From assembly GCA_049518415.1 (NCBI GenBank), contig JBEKRX010000064.1, positions 1 through 64,000 on the forward strand: a stretch of 64,000 nt of DNA, written 5' to 3'. The notes under the pieces were generated by a model, which was given only the letters and a program-made list of their open reading frames with translations, was not told the origin of the DNA and did no database searches. The DNA is from CAVQND01 sp049518415. GTDB lineage: Bacteria > Verrucomicrobiota > Verrucomicrobiia > Limisphaerales > UBA8199. Shown here in pieces: positions 34,654 through 43,718 of this stretch. The position numbers were made by a program, and so were the translations under genes. How positions within the stretch are numbered: the stretch's first letter is position 1; each line of letters opens with the position of its first letter.

Positions 34654-35532
34654 ATGCGCTCAAAAACAATTCTCCTCCCCGGCCTCTCCTTGCTGGTGGC
34701 CGCCCTGGCCGCCAATTCGCTCCACGCCGAGACCAAAATCCCCGAGCAATGCAGGATCGGCGGCTTTTTCATCGGCTGCCAGGCCTACACCTTCAACCAC
34801 TTCACCCTGTTTGAAGCCATCGAAAAAACCGCCCAGGCCGGCGGCTCCGTCATCGAGTTCTTTCCCGGCCAGAAACTCAGCAAAGACGAGCCGGATGTGG
34901 TGTGGGACCATAACGCCTCGCCCGAAACCATCCAGAAGGTCCAAGCCAAGCTCGCCCAGCACAAAGTCCAGGCCGTCAATTACGGCGTCGTCGACGTCCC
35001 CCGCGACGAGGCCCAAGCGCGCAAGCTCTTTGAATTTGCCAAGACCATCGGCCTGCGGGCCATCACCACCGAATCCGTCGACGCCATCGACACCATCGAG
35101 AAGATGGTCAAGGAATACGACATCCTGGTTGGCTTCCACAACCACCCCAAGCAGGCCGACAACCCCAACTACCGCATGTGGGACCCCAACTATGTCCTCT
35201 CCGTGGTCAAGGAGCGCGACCCCCGCATCGGCTCCTGCGCCGATACCGGCCACTGGCTCCGTTCCAATCTCAACCCCCTCGACTGCCTCCGCCTCCTCCA
35301 GGGCCGCATTATCAGCAGCCATCTCAAGGACCTCAACCAAATGGGCCCGGACGCCCATGACGTGCCCTTTGGCACGGGCGTCGCCGATATCCCCGCGCTC
35401 CTGGACGAACTCAAGCGCCAGGGCTTTGCCGGCAACCTCTCCATCGAATACGAATATCACTGGGAAAACTCCACCCCGGACGTGGCCCAATGCATCGGCT
35501 TTGTGCGCGGCTACGGCGCGGCCAGGAAGTAG
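34654..35532 (+). CDS. Exported sugar phosphate isomerase/epimerase-like TIM barrel
   Basis: The 292-residue protein has a signal peptide (ILLPGLSLLVAALAANSLHA) and an AP-endonuclease-2/xylose-isomerase-like TIM barrel. Metal-site segments are GGSVIEFFPGQ, ILVGFHNHPKQAD, GSCADTGHWLRS, IISSHLKDLNQMG and LSIEYEYHW, which carry the conserved Glu, His, Asp-His, His and Glu ligands. Cytoplasmic homologues isomerise or epimerise keto-sugars, inosose or hydroxypyruvate; exported versions are common in Verrucomicrobia and Planctomycetes with Tat-exported Gfo/Idh/MocA enzymes. Substrate unknown. Confidence 0.88.
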   Translation: MRSKTILLPGLSLLVAALAANSLHAETKIPEQCRIGGFFIGCQAYTFNHFTLFEAIEKTAQAGGSVIEFFPGQKLSKDEPDVVWDHNASPETIQKVQAKLAQHKVQAVNYGVVDVPRDEAQARKLFEFAKTIGLRAITTESVDAIDTIEKMVKEYDILVGFHNHPKQADNPNYRMWDPNYVLSVVKERDPRIGSCADTGHWLRSNLNPLDCLRLLQGRIISSHLKDLNQMGPDAHDVPFGTGVADIPALLDELKRQGFAGNLSIEYEYHWENSTPDVAQCIGFVRGYGAARK

Positions 35533-35549
35533 CCGGAACGATTCAGTTG

Positions 35550-35712
35550 AACCGCTAATCTGCGCTAATAAACGCTAATAAAGACGGGCTTGAGGCAGGA
35601 GTCTGGCAGCTCCGGGCGTCCCGCCCTGCGGGACCACACAGTGAGCTGAACGTTGCGGTCAGGACAACGATCACAGGCCTCTTCTTAGCGTCCGTTAGCG
35701 TTTATTGGCAGT
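35550..35712. repeat. Inverted repeat with AATAAACGCTAA arms
   Basis: GCGCTAATAAACGCTAATAA at 35561-35580 and, in reverse at 35688-35708, CCAATAAACGCTAACGG form imperfect inverted arms around ~105 bases without a gene. Confidence 0.55.
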
Positions 35713-35800
35713 TTCTCCTTCGAATCGTTACGGCTTGGTGGACCGTTTCATAATCGGGACTGCGGGGCAGCGCTTCACCGGCCGGGCCTGCCGCCCCGGT

Positions 35801-36082
35801 TCAGGTCGTGCGCGGAATCTCCGGCCACTCGAAATCCGGCTCGACCTGCATCCGCTTGCCCGCCTCGAGCACGACCTCTCGCCCGCGCGCCCAGACCTGG
35901 TCGTTGAGCGCGAGTTGGAACACGATGTTGCCCTCGGGTTGGTTGGAAGACCAGACCCACGTGTGCCGGCCAACCCAGGTCAATTGCTCGCCTCGCTCCC
36001 AGCTCAGGCTCCCGCCTTTGCCGCGGATATACAGCGCGTCTCCTAACCCCAGCTCGGCCTTTGCTTCAACCACCGTACGCAT
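35801..36082 (-). CDS. Small protein resembling a carbohydrate-binding fold
   Basis: The 93-residue protein has the ordered blocks DALYIRGKGGSLSWERGEQL, VWSSNQPEGNIVFQLALNDQVWARG and PDFEWPEIP. The LYIRG...LSW..G and ..F.L.LND..W..G pattern resembles small verrucomicrobial proteins with a starch-binding (CBM20/48-like) core. No signal peptide. Balanced composition and conserved Trp spacing favour this frame over those on the opposite strand. The role is unknown; binding of a glycan or regulation of carbohydrate metabolism is a guess. Confidence 0.6.
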   Translation of the reverse strand: MRTVVEAKAELGLGDALYIRGKGGSLSWERGEQLTWVGRHTWVWSSNQPEGNIVFQLALNDQVWARGREVVLEAGKRMQVEPDFEWPEIPRTT

Positions 36083-36469
36083 ATAGGAATCTCCTGGTCC
36101 AAACCTACACCAGGCCGGACCGGGGAGCCACGGCGGGCAGGTGACAGTTACGTTACAATATCCTCTTGTATTCTCTTAGCGCGGCGCAGCCGCAACCAAG
36201 AGCGAAGTGTAAATTCCTGCGTGGGCAGAGCAAGGTGAGCCTTCCCCTGCCGCGCTAAATGCGGCGCTCCGCGCCGAAGAATCAGGCCCCTCAAAAGGAA
36301 ACATGCCAAGACATTCACGCAAAAACGTAGATGTCGCGGCCAAAGACTCTAACCTTCGCAGGTTACCAAAACAACCCGCCCGCCAAAAAAGGCGCTCTAC
36401 GGGCCCGAGGAAACCGCGGAATACGCGGAATACGCGGACCAAAACAAGCCGCCCGTCAAAAAAGGCGCT
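36083..36469. other. Intergenic region with duplicated GCGCTCTACGGG block
   Basis: No gene supported. AAAAAAGGCGCTCTACGGG occurs at about 36384-36402 and again at 36458-36476, separated by the CCGCGGAATACGCGGAATA repeat. The block continues the 3' flank shared with the other NHL gene (26526-26615). Confidence 0.55.
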
Positions 36470-39400
36470 CTACGGGACCGGGACCAGGCGGTAGAGCCGG
36501 GGCGACTGCCGGAACGCGCCCAGGTCGAAGTAAAGCTCCGTCGTGTTCGTTAGCGTCACGGTCGCCAGCGTCACCCAGGCGTCGGTCGGGCCAATGACAT
36601 TGATATAATCAATCCGCACCGAACTGCCGATCGCCCCGGCCAGCGGGATTTCCGTAGCCAACCCCAGGTCCAACACGGGCCGCGCGCTCGGCACGTTGGT
36701 CTGCCAGGCGCGGTAGAATCGTTGCGCGGGCAGCGGCTCGGAAAGATCAAAACAGAGCTGCGCCGCGCCCTGGAGCGTAAAGTTCGATAGCGACAGCCAC
36801 TGCGCGCCGGCGCCGAAGGCATTGACGTAGTCCAGGTGCAGGAAGCTGCCCACGTCCCCCGTCAGATTCAGGGCCGGAACGATCCTTGTCTCGACCGCGG
36901 CGATCACGCTCAGCACGGCGGGCGCGCTGGTCACGGCCCCGTAAATATCCGTCACGACCACCGTGTAAGCCCCCGCCTGGTCCGGTCGGACTTTGGCCAG
37001 GTCAAGGTAAGAGTTGGTGGCGCCGCCAAGGGCGTTCGTGCCGTTAAAGTACCATTGGTAAGTTGCTCCCGGCGGCGTGTTCGTGATTTCCACCGAGAAG
37101 ACGGCAAGTGACCCCATCTCAGCGGTCTGGGTCGGGGGCGGCGTCAGGATGCTCGGAGGCGGCCACACCGCGGTAAAGGCCTGCGTGCGGATACACACCG
37201 CCCCGGCGGCGTTGGTCGCTTGGAGCCGGAAAACATACAAATCCGCGACATCGGGCGTGAACGTGGGATTGCGGACATTCGCGGCCGAGAGTGCAGCCGA
37301 TGAAGCGGACGGGTCCCGGATCAGGCGCCACTGCCAGGCCACGGCGGTTTGCGGGCTGGTGTCCAGTTGACGCAATTGCCCGACCGGCCCGACAGCCAGG
37401 TCAATCGTGGGCGCATCCGGGCAGGCGACACCGCCAATCCGAATCGTGTCGTTCCCGGTGTCCGCCACATATAGGTTGCCAGTGCTGTCCACCGCCACGC
37501 CGCATGGCCAGTCGAAGCGCGCCGCGCTGCCCGTCCCGTCGGCGCTGCCAGAGCTTCCCGCCAGGCCCGCCAGGGTCGTCACCACCCCACCCGGCGTCAC
37601 CTTCCGAATCGTGCAGTTGCCCTGGTCCGCCACATACACGTTGCCCGCGCTGTCCACCGCCACGCCAAGAGGGTGGTCGAACCGCGCCGCGCTGCCCGTG
37701 CCGCCGGCGCTGCCGTCGTATCCCGCCAGGCCTGCCAGGGTCGTCACCACCCCGCCCGGCGTCACCTTCCGAATCGTGTAGTTGTAGTAGTCCGCCGCAT
37801 ACACGTTGGCCGCGCTGTCCACGGCCAGGCCGAATGGCCCGTAGAACCGCGCCGCGCTGCCCGTGCCGTCAGCGCTGCCATAGCTTCCCGGCAGGCCCGC
37901 CAGCGTCGTCACCAGCCCGCCCGGCGTCACCTTCCGAATCGTGTGGTTGTCGGTATCTGCGACATATAGGTTGCCGGGGCTGTCCACCGCCACGTCGCGT
38001 GGATACTTGAACCGCGCCGCGCTGGCCGTGCCGTCGTCGCTGCCAGGGCTTCCCGCTAGGCCCGCCAGGGTCGTCACCACCCCGCCCGGCGTCACCTTCC
38101 GAATCGTGCAGTTGGAGGCATCCGCCACGTAGACGTTGCCCGCGCTGTCCACCGCCACGCCGAATGGCTGGTTGAACCGCGCCACGCTGCCCGTGCCGTC
38201 GTCGCTGCCATAGCTTCCCGCCAGGCCCGCCAGGGTCGTCACCACCCCGCCCGGCGTCACCTTGCGCATCGTGTGGTTGCCGCAGTCCGCCACATAGACG
38301 TTGCCCGCGCTGTCCACCGCCACGCCATAAGGCCAGTTGAACCGCGCCGCGCTGCCCGTGCCGTCGGCATAACCACCAATTGGGTTACCATATTGGTCAA
38401 CCACAGAGGCGCCTCCCGCCAGCGTCGTCACCACCCCGCCCGGCGTCACCTTCCGAACCTTGTAGTTGGCGGTGTCCGCCACATACACGTTGCCCGCGCT
38501 GTCCACCGCTAGGCCACAAGGCCCGTCGAACCGCCCCGTGCTGCCTGTGCCGTCGACGCTGCCAATGCTGCCCGCCAGGCCCGCCAGCGTCGTGACCACC
38601 CCGACCGGCGTCACCTTCCGAATCGTGCAGTTGTCGGTGTCAGCCACATAGACGTTGCCCGCGCTGTCCACCGCCACGCCGGATGGGTAGAAGAACCGCG
38701 CCGCGCTCCCCGTGCCGTCCGCGGCGCTGCCACCGTCGCCCGCCAAGCCCGCCAGCGTCGTCACCACCCCGCCTGGCGTCACCTTCCGAATCGTACAGTT
38801 GCCCCGGTCCGCCACATACACGCTGCCCGCGCTGTCCACCGCTACGCCACAAGGCCCGTCGAACCGGGCCGCGCTGGCCGTACCGTCGGCACTGCCATAG
38901 CTTCCCGCCAGGCCCGCCAGCGTCGTCACCACCCCGCCCGGCGTCACCTTCCGAATCGTGCAGTTGGAGCAATCCGCCACATACACGTTGCCCGCGCTGT
39001 CCACCGCCACGCCGAATGGCCAGTTGAACCGCGCCGCGCTGCCCGTGCCGTCGTCGCTGCCCTGGCTTGTTGCCAAGCCCGCCAGGGTCGTTACCACCCC
39101 GCCCGGCGTCACCTTCCGAATCGTGTGGTTCTCGGAGTCCGCCACATACAGGTTGCCCGCGCTGTCCACCGCCAAGCCGGATGGAATCCAGAACCGCGCC
39201 GCGCTGCCCGTGCCGTCGGCCGAGCCATAGCTCCCCGCCAGGCCAGCCAGCGTCGTCACCACCCCGCCCGGCGTCACCTTCCGAATCGTGGAGTTCTCGG
39301 TATCCGCCACATAGACGTTACCCGCGCTGTCCACCGCCACGCCACAAGGCCAGAAGAACCGCGCCGCGCTGCCGGTGCCGTCAACGGCGCCAGGACTCTC

Positions 39401-39517
39401 GTCGGGTCCGGCCAGCGTGGTGAAGGTGTATTCCTGGGCTGTGGCCTGAGTCCTCGCCGCCACTGCCAGGGCGGCCAGGAGCAGGCCCGCTCGTAGATTA
39501 GTTGTCATGCGTTTCAT
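36470..39517 (-). CDS. NHL-repeat secreted protein with Ig-like C-terminal module (intact paralogue)
   Basis: The 1015-residue product starts with a signal peptide (LRAGLLLAALAVAARTQATAQ), then twelve NHL propeller repeats of the form AARFxxPxGVAVDSAGNVYVADxxNxTIRKVTPGGVVTTLAGLAGS (about residues 50-740), enough for two six-bladed propellers. A linker (IGGVACPDAPTIDLAVGPVG) leads to an Ig-like domain (TQTAEMGSLAVFSVEITNTPPG...YQWYFNGTNALGGATNSYLDL, about 830-890) and the end module GSFLHLDYVNAFG ... RLYRLVPVP. It is the undamaged counterpart of 23488-26525, with which it shares domain order and flanks on both sides. Likely surface-exposed binding protein. Confidence 0.9.
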   Translation of the reverse strand: MKRMTTNLRAGLLLAALAVAARTQATAQEYTFTTLAGPDESPGAVDGTGSAARFFWPCGVAVDSAGNVYVADTENSTIRKVTPGGVVTTLAGLAGSYGSADGTGSAARFWIPSGLAVDSAGNLYVADSENHTIRKVTPGGVVTTLAGLATSQGSDDGTGSAARFNWPFGVAVDSAGNVYVADCSNCTIRKVTPGGVVTTLAGLAGSYGSADGTASAARFDGPCGVAVDSAGSVYVADRGNCTIRKVTPGGVVTTLAGLAGDGGSAADGTGSAARFFYPSGVAVDSAGNVYVADTDNCTIRKVTPVGVVTTLAGLAGSIGSVDGTGSTGRFDGPCGLAVDSAGNVYVADTANYKVRKVTPGGVVTTLAGGASVVDQYGNPIGGYADGTGSAARFNWPYGVAVDSAGNVYVADCGNHTMRKVTPGGVVTTLAGLAGSYGSDDGTGSVARFNQPFGVAVDSAGNVYVADASNCTIRKVTPGGVVTTLAGLAGSPGSDDGTASAARFKYPRDVAVDSPGNLYVADTDNHTIRKVTPGGLVTTLAGLPGSYGSADGTGSAARFYGPFGLAVDSAANVYAADYYNYTIRKVTPGGVVTTLAGLAGYDGSAGGTGSAARFDHPLGVAVDSAGNVYVADQGNCTIRKVTPGGVVTTLAGLAGSSGSADGTGSAARFDWPCGVAVDSTGNLYVADTGNDTIRIGGVACPDAPTIDLAVGPVGQLRQLDTSPQTAVAWQWRLIRDPSASSAALSAANVRNPTFTPDVADLYVFRLQATNAAGAVCIRTQAFTAVWPPPSILTPPPTQTAEMGSLAVFSVEITNTPPGATYQWYFNGTNALGGATNSYLDLAKVRPDQAGAYTVVVTDIYGAVTSAPAVLSVIAAVETRIVPALNLTGDVGSFLHLDYVNAFGAGAQWLSLSNFTLQGAAQLCFDLSEPLPAQRFYRAWQTNVPSARPVLDLGLATEIPLAGAIGSSVRIDYINVIGPTDAWVTLATVTLTNTTELYFDLGAFRQSPRLYRLVPVP

Positions 39518-39894
39518 AATTCGCTTGAGGGTTGAGCGTTGAGGGGCGAGGGGCGAGGGCCGGAACGGACCGGTCCAAATTGAGGGACGCGGTCCCGAGA
39601 AGTCGGGGTCTTATTGCACGCGGCCCTGCCGGTTCGGGGATGGGCCGGCGGGGTCGCGCACCGCCGGGGGGCAAAGGCAAACGGGCGCGCAATTTCCCTG
39701 TGCAGCGGGAGCCTGGTCGTTTTCCCAAACCCCGTTGTGCCCCGGTCTCTGCAATGCCCACCCGCGTTCATTTGCCGCCCGAGGGACGCCGCCCGCCAAG
39801 AAAAGCAAGGCGCAGGCCGAGCCTGGCTCAGCGCACTACTGCCTTGCGGTAAGAGGAGAACAAAAATGCGGGTTTTGTCAATACGTAACTGAAA
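39518..39894 (-). promoter_or_regulatory. Conserved leader/promoter region of the NHL gene, copy B
   Basis: Reverse-strand sequence matches 23105-23487 block by block, including CGTATTGACAAAACCCGC at the distal end, ACCGCAAGGCAGTAG, CTTGGCGGGCGGCGTCCCTC, AACGGGGTTTGGGAAA and GCGACCCCGCCGG. Between blocks the two copies differ by substitutions and a small length difference near the gene. Confidence 0.5.
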
Positions 39895-39984
39895 GCAAGC
39901 CGCCCCCTCCCCGGCGGACGGGGAGAGGGCGGAGATGGGGTGCCTGGTTGGACCCGGTTCCCCGGGTCTTTCAGGAGAATGGTT

Positions 39985-42933
39985 TTACTCCGGATCCAGG
40001 ACGACGCGGTAGAAGCCCTGGCTCCCGGTGATGGGAATCAGGACGTTCATCTCGTCACCGGTGCCGGCGAGGTCGAAAAAGACATCAAAGAAGCTCGACC
40101 TTAGGTCGGTGGCGGCCTGGACACGGTAGCGCCGGCCCACGATGGAAGGCCACCTAAGGCCGAAGCCGTTGGCCATCACGCCAGGCGGGTTATTAATAAC
40201 CGGTTGCAGGGCGGCGTCCAGCGGCAACTGCAAAAAGTCCATCGTCGCGGCATTGCCTTGGGCGTCCGCCAGGTTGAGCAGGAACATCGCGTATTGCGCG
40301 CCGGGGGGAGCCTGCGGGAGGGGGACCCGCATCACGCCGCCGGGCATGATGGGCTCCGGCTGAATCGGCAGCGTCATGGAGGCAAGCGGCGTGCGCTGGA
40401 AGCCAGGATTCATTTCATCCAACGGCACCGGATCGGCATAGAACTCGACCATGCCGCCGGTAGGCGTCACCGGGCCGGCCACGAGGTTGTTGTTGAGGGT
40501 CAGCACGCTCCCGTTGCCCCAGGTGTGGTGGTTCACCTGGATGGGTGTGCCAATCACCGTGCCGCTCGACAGCCAACTCATCGACACAATGGTCAAGGAA
40601 GCGCCGCCCATTTCGAAACCCACGTGGGTGATGCCGCCGGCCGGCACCGTCTTGCCGGTCCATTGCACGACCGTGTTGCCCCCGGCAGAACTGGCCGCGA
40701 ACACGGGCCACGCCGGCGAGTCGTCGTAGTGGAAGGTGATCTCATGCTCGCCCGCCACGACGATTTGAACCCCGTCAGCAGGCCGGTCGGTCAGGTTCTT
40801 GAGGTCTTTGTTGATGCCCACAATCGGGAAGCTCCTGAGGGCGAAGGAGAGGTCCAGGCTTTGGCCGGAGCGAGGATCGTAGAGGGCTTTCCAATCGCCC
40901 AGCGGGAGGTAGTCGGAGTTCAGATGGCCATAAACACCATCGTCGCTCCAGTGATTGGTGGAAGTCTTCCAGCCGAAGAGGAACTTGTTGGTGTCCGTAA
41001 CGGCGCTCACCGCCAACCAATATGTCCGTTGGGCCCCCGGCCGGCCAGACTGCTTCCAGCAGGTTTGCCGCGGATAGAAGTCGTAGCGCCAAATTTGCGA
41101 GTCTTTCCCAAGAAAACCGCTCGCGCCGGGCAGGTCCGGGTCATAGAACTGCTCCTGAACATTGGTCAGGTACGGCTGATACTTGTAGCGTGGCACGGAG
41201 GTGCCGACCGTCTGGGGTGGGGAGAAGGTCGTGCTGCAAATGAGCTGCCCTGGCTGGCTGAAACTCGGGGTGCCCGTGATTGCCGGCACATCGGTGTAAA
41301 GGCTGAGCTGGAAGCTGGCGTTGGTGTCCACCTGGTCGTTGAGCCAGGAGCCCCAAAGGGTCACGCCGTTGATCGGGCCGGGAATGCGGCACCAGAAGTC
41401 ATCTCCGAGGACCTTCGGCGCCGTCGCCCGCACGTCCAGACCATTGGCGGACGGGTCGGGCCATTGGATGAACTTGGGCCGCTGGTTAGGGTCGCAGGGC
41501 GGGCCGTTGTTAATCAGGAACGCCAGATCGAGGCTGATCAGGGCGGTCGGAATGGTCGGATCGTGCAGCGCCTGCCAATCCCCCACTGCCGTTCCCGCGG
41601 CGTTGAGGTGGCCATAGACAGCGTCGTCGCGCCAGTGATTGGTGGAGCTTTTCCACCCGAAGAACAGCGGCGGAGCCGTCTGGGCGTACGCCGAGAGCCA
41701 GTAAGTCACCGGATTGTTGGTGGAGCCTTGCTGGCAGAAGGGCGCCTTCGGATTAAAGCTATAGCCCCAAATCTTTGTCTCGCGTGATAACTGGCCGGTG
41801 GCGGGGTCGTAAAACTGCTCGGTGCCGTTGGTGTAAAACGTGGCATCATAGCCGCCGGGCACAAACGTCTCGGTCCACAGCAACTGGCCCGGGCGGCTGA
41901 AGGCGCCGGCGGAGGCAGTAGAGAAGGTGGGCGGCACGTCGCTCCAGATGCCCAGCACGAAGGTCGTCTTGGGGTCCGGCGTGGCATCGTCCTGCCAAGA
42001 GCCCCAGAGTTGGATGTTGGTGATGGACCCGCTGGCTGTGCAACGGAAATCGTCCGCCAGAATGTTTGGCAAAGTGTCCTTCACGTCGATCCCGTTGGAC
42101 TGGTCGGGATACTGTACCCATTTGTTGGTGGACGGCGGCGGGGTGGGCGCCTCCCCAGGCGTGGTCAGCGCAAAGGCGAGGTCCAAACTTCTGCCTCCGG
42201 TCGTATTCAGCGGGTCGCGCAGTTCTTTCCAGTCCCCCATAGCCTGCCCACTCGCGGGGTCAAGGTGGCCAAAGACCGCGTCGTCGCCCCAATGGTTGGT
42301 GGCGGTTTTCCAGCCAAAGGTCTGGACATTGGCCCCGGCGGTCATGGACAGCCAATGAACGATCGGCGCCGTAGGCGAGCCCTGCTGAAAAAAGGGCTTG
42401 GTGGGATAGAAGTTGTACTGCCAAATCATCTTGTCGAGGCCCAGGATCGTGCCGTTCGGCGCGGGATCGGGATTCCAGAACTGCTCATTGGCGGTACGCC
42501 AGGCCTTGATGGCATACCCGCCGGCGCCAAAGCTCTCGCTCCAGAGCATCGAGCCGGGGTGGCTCGGTGTCACCCCCGTGGCATTCGTAACGGCCGGCAC
42601 ATCCGACCAGATACCCAGCGTGATGGGGAGCTGCGGGTTGATGGTGTCAACCAACCACGAGGCCCAAATGTGGATATCGGTTACCGGTCCGGTTGTAGTG
42701 CAAGCGAAGTCATCGGCCAGAATGATCGGCTGGGTGCCCGCAGCCCCTTGGGCAGCCAGCACGTCATAGCCCCTGGCCGTAGCATCCGGAAACTGCACCC
42801 ATTTGGTCGCGTTGGTATTGGGCCAGTCAGCCAGCGCCGATGGGGCTGCCAGGACCAGCAGCAACGCGGCTGCTGGCGCAAAACGCAGCGGAACTCGTGC
42901 GGACGGTCTTTGTATGCTTGCAGGTGATTTCAT
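39985..42933 (-). CDS. Secreted protein with three DUF7901-like domains
   Basis: The 982-residue product has a signal peptide (APAAALLLVLAAPSALA) and three tandem domains of ~210 residues, each opening KW(V/I)QxPD...GxDV and ADDFxCxxxGPIT(D/N)IxxWGSW, with a middle LxIxSDVP and an ending HWxDDAVYGHL (about residues 40-260, 265-475, 485-715). This order resembles the domain listed as DUF7901 in Pfam as I recall. Next is a beta-sandwich (VVAGEHEITFHYDDSPAWPVFAASS) and a verrucomicrobial-type tail (FGLRWPSIVGRRYRVQAAT...QGFYRVVLDPE). Likely secreted or surface; function unknown. Confidence 0.72.
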   Translation of the reverse strand: MKSPASIQRPSARVPLRFAPAAALLLVLAAPSALADWPNTNATKWVQFPDATARGYDVLAAQGAAGTQPIILADDFACTTTGPVTDIHIWASWLVDTINPQLPITLGIWSDVPAVTNATGVTPSHPGSMLWSESFGAGGYAIKAWRTANEQFWNPDPAPNGTILGLDKMIWQYNFYPTKPFFQQGSPTAPIVHWLSMTAGANVQTFGWKTATNHWGDDAVFGHLDPASGQAMGDWKELRDPLNTTGGRSLDLAFALTTPGEAPTPPPSTNKWVQYPDQSNGIDVKDTLPNILADDFRCTASGSITNIQLWGSWQDDATPDPKTTFVLGIWSDVPPTFSTASAGAFSRPGQLLWTETFVPGGYDATFYTNGTEQFYDPATGQLSRETKIWGYSFNPKAPFCQQGSTNNPVTYWLSAYAQTAPPLFFGWKSSTNHWRDDAVYGHLNAAGTAVGDWQALHDPTIPTALISLDLAFLINNGPPCDPNQRPKFIQWPDPSANGLDVRATAPKVLGDDFWCRIPGPINGVTLWGSWLNDQVDTNASFQLSLYTDVPAITGTPSFSQPGQLICSTTFSPPQTVGTSVPRYKYQPYLTNVQEQFYDPDLPGASGFLGKDSQIWRYDFYPRQTCWKQSGRPGAQRTYWLAVSAVTDTNKFLFGWKTSTNHWSDDGVYGHLNSDYLPLGDWKALYDPRSGQSLDLSFALRSFPIVGINKDLKNLTDRPADGVQIVVAGEHEITFHYDDSPAWPVFAASSAGGNTVVQWTGKTVPAGGITHVGFEMGGASLTIVSMSWLSSGTVIGTPIQVNHHTWGNGSVLTLNNNLVAGPVTPTGGMVEFYADPVPLDEMNPGFQRTPLASMTLPIQPEPIMPGGVMRVPLPQAPPGAQYAMFLLNLADAQGNAATMDFLQLPLDAALQPVINNPPGVMANGFGLRWPSIVGRRYRVQAATDLRSSFFDVFFDLAGTGDEMNVLIPITGSQGFYRVVLDPE

Positions 42934-43718
42934 AATTCTCCTCTCTTCGCTTGTTGATTATGCTTGCCCATCCCGGATGCCGGGTTGCGCCCGCGGCACA
43001 ACCTGTGGTCCTTCTCGCGCTCCCGTGCGGCCATACTTCGGCCGCCGAGCTATGACCCATGAACCCGTCATACATGCGTTGGCCTTAATGTAACATTAAG
43101 TAACACTAAACGCCATTCCGGGTAAAGTCAAGCAAATAAACCGACATTTCGCTTCCGGGCTTACGCCGGCAGGCGCATGCCGGGCCAGGATAACCCAGCC
43201 CGACCTGCCGCCCGCAAGCCTTCAGGCGGCGCTCGGGTTGCGTCCCCGCAGAGCCCTATCCTCCGCTGAAGCACCCAGGAGAATAAACTTCTTGCCCAAC
43301 CCCGTCAATCACCAAATTGAATGGGCACATTTTTTCCGCTCTTGATCGCACAGTCCTGTCCGGTTCTGATCGCACCACGACACCAACGCCGTGTCGCCCT
43401 GTCCTGCGAACCGATGGTTTGACCCCCTGCTCGGCGCGCAGCGCCGCTTTTAGGGCCTGCCGACCGGCAGCCAGGCAGGCGGCGGGGGCGGGCTCTCGTT
43501 GTCTCCGTGACCAAGGTCCCTTCCCCTGATTTTGACACAGGACGACAGCAGCGGCGCAGACCAATCCCCGGTTGCTCGGGCGGTTACGCCAGGCTCAGGG
43601 TCGCCATCCTCGGCTTGACCCCGGTCTGGCCGGCGGCATAATGGCCTTGATGATGTTAAGAACAACCACTTTCCTGCCAGTTCAGCTCAGCAACCCAAAC
43701 CAATAGGAGTGATTGATT
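42934..43718. other. Long intergenic region, no supported gene
   Basis: The 785 bases between divergent genes hold an AT-rich stretch near 43086-43140 (TAATGTAACATTAAGTAACAC, with imperfect dyad TGTAACATTAAGTAACA) that may carry promoters, and several overlapping Arg/Pro-rich frames without family resemblance. CGCACAGTCCTGTCCGG and TCTGATCGCACCACG at 43346-43380 look like decayed repeat. Confidence 0.45.

Noticed and set aside
40204..41787. Plus-strand 527-codon frame opposite the triple-domain secreted protein
   Set aside because: No recognisable domain; antisense of a protein with three clear homologous domains and a signal peptide.
43256..43564. Small open frames in the 42.9-43.7 kb gap
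   Set aside because: Overlapping frames on both strands, no ribosome-binding site or family resemblance.
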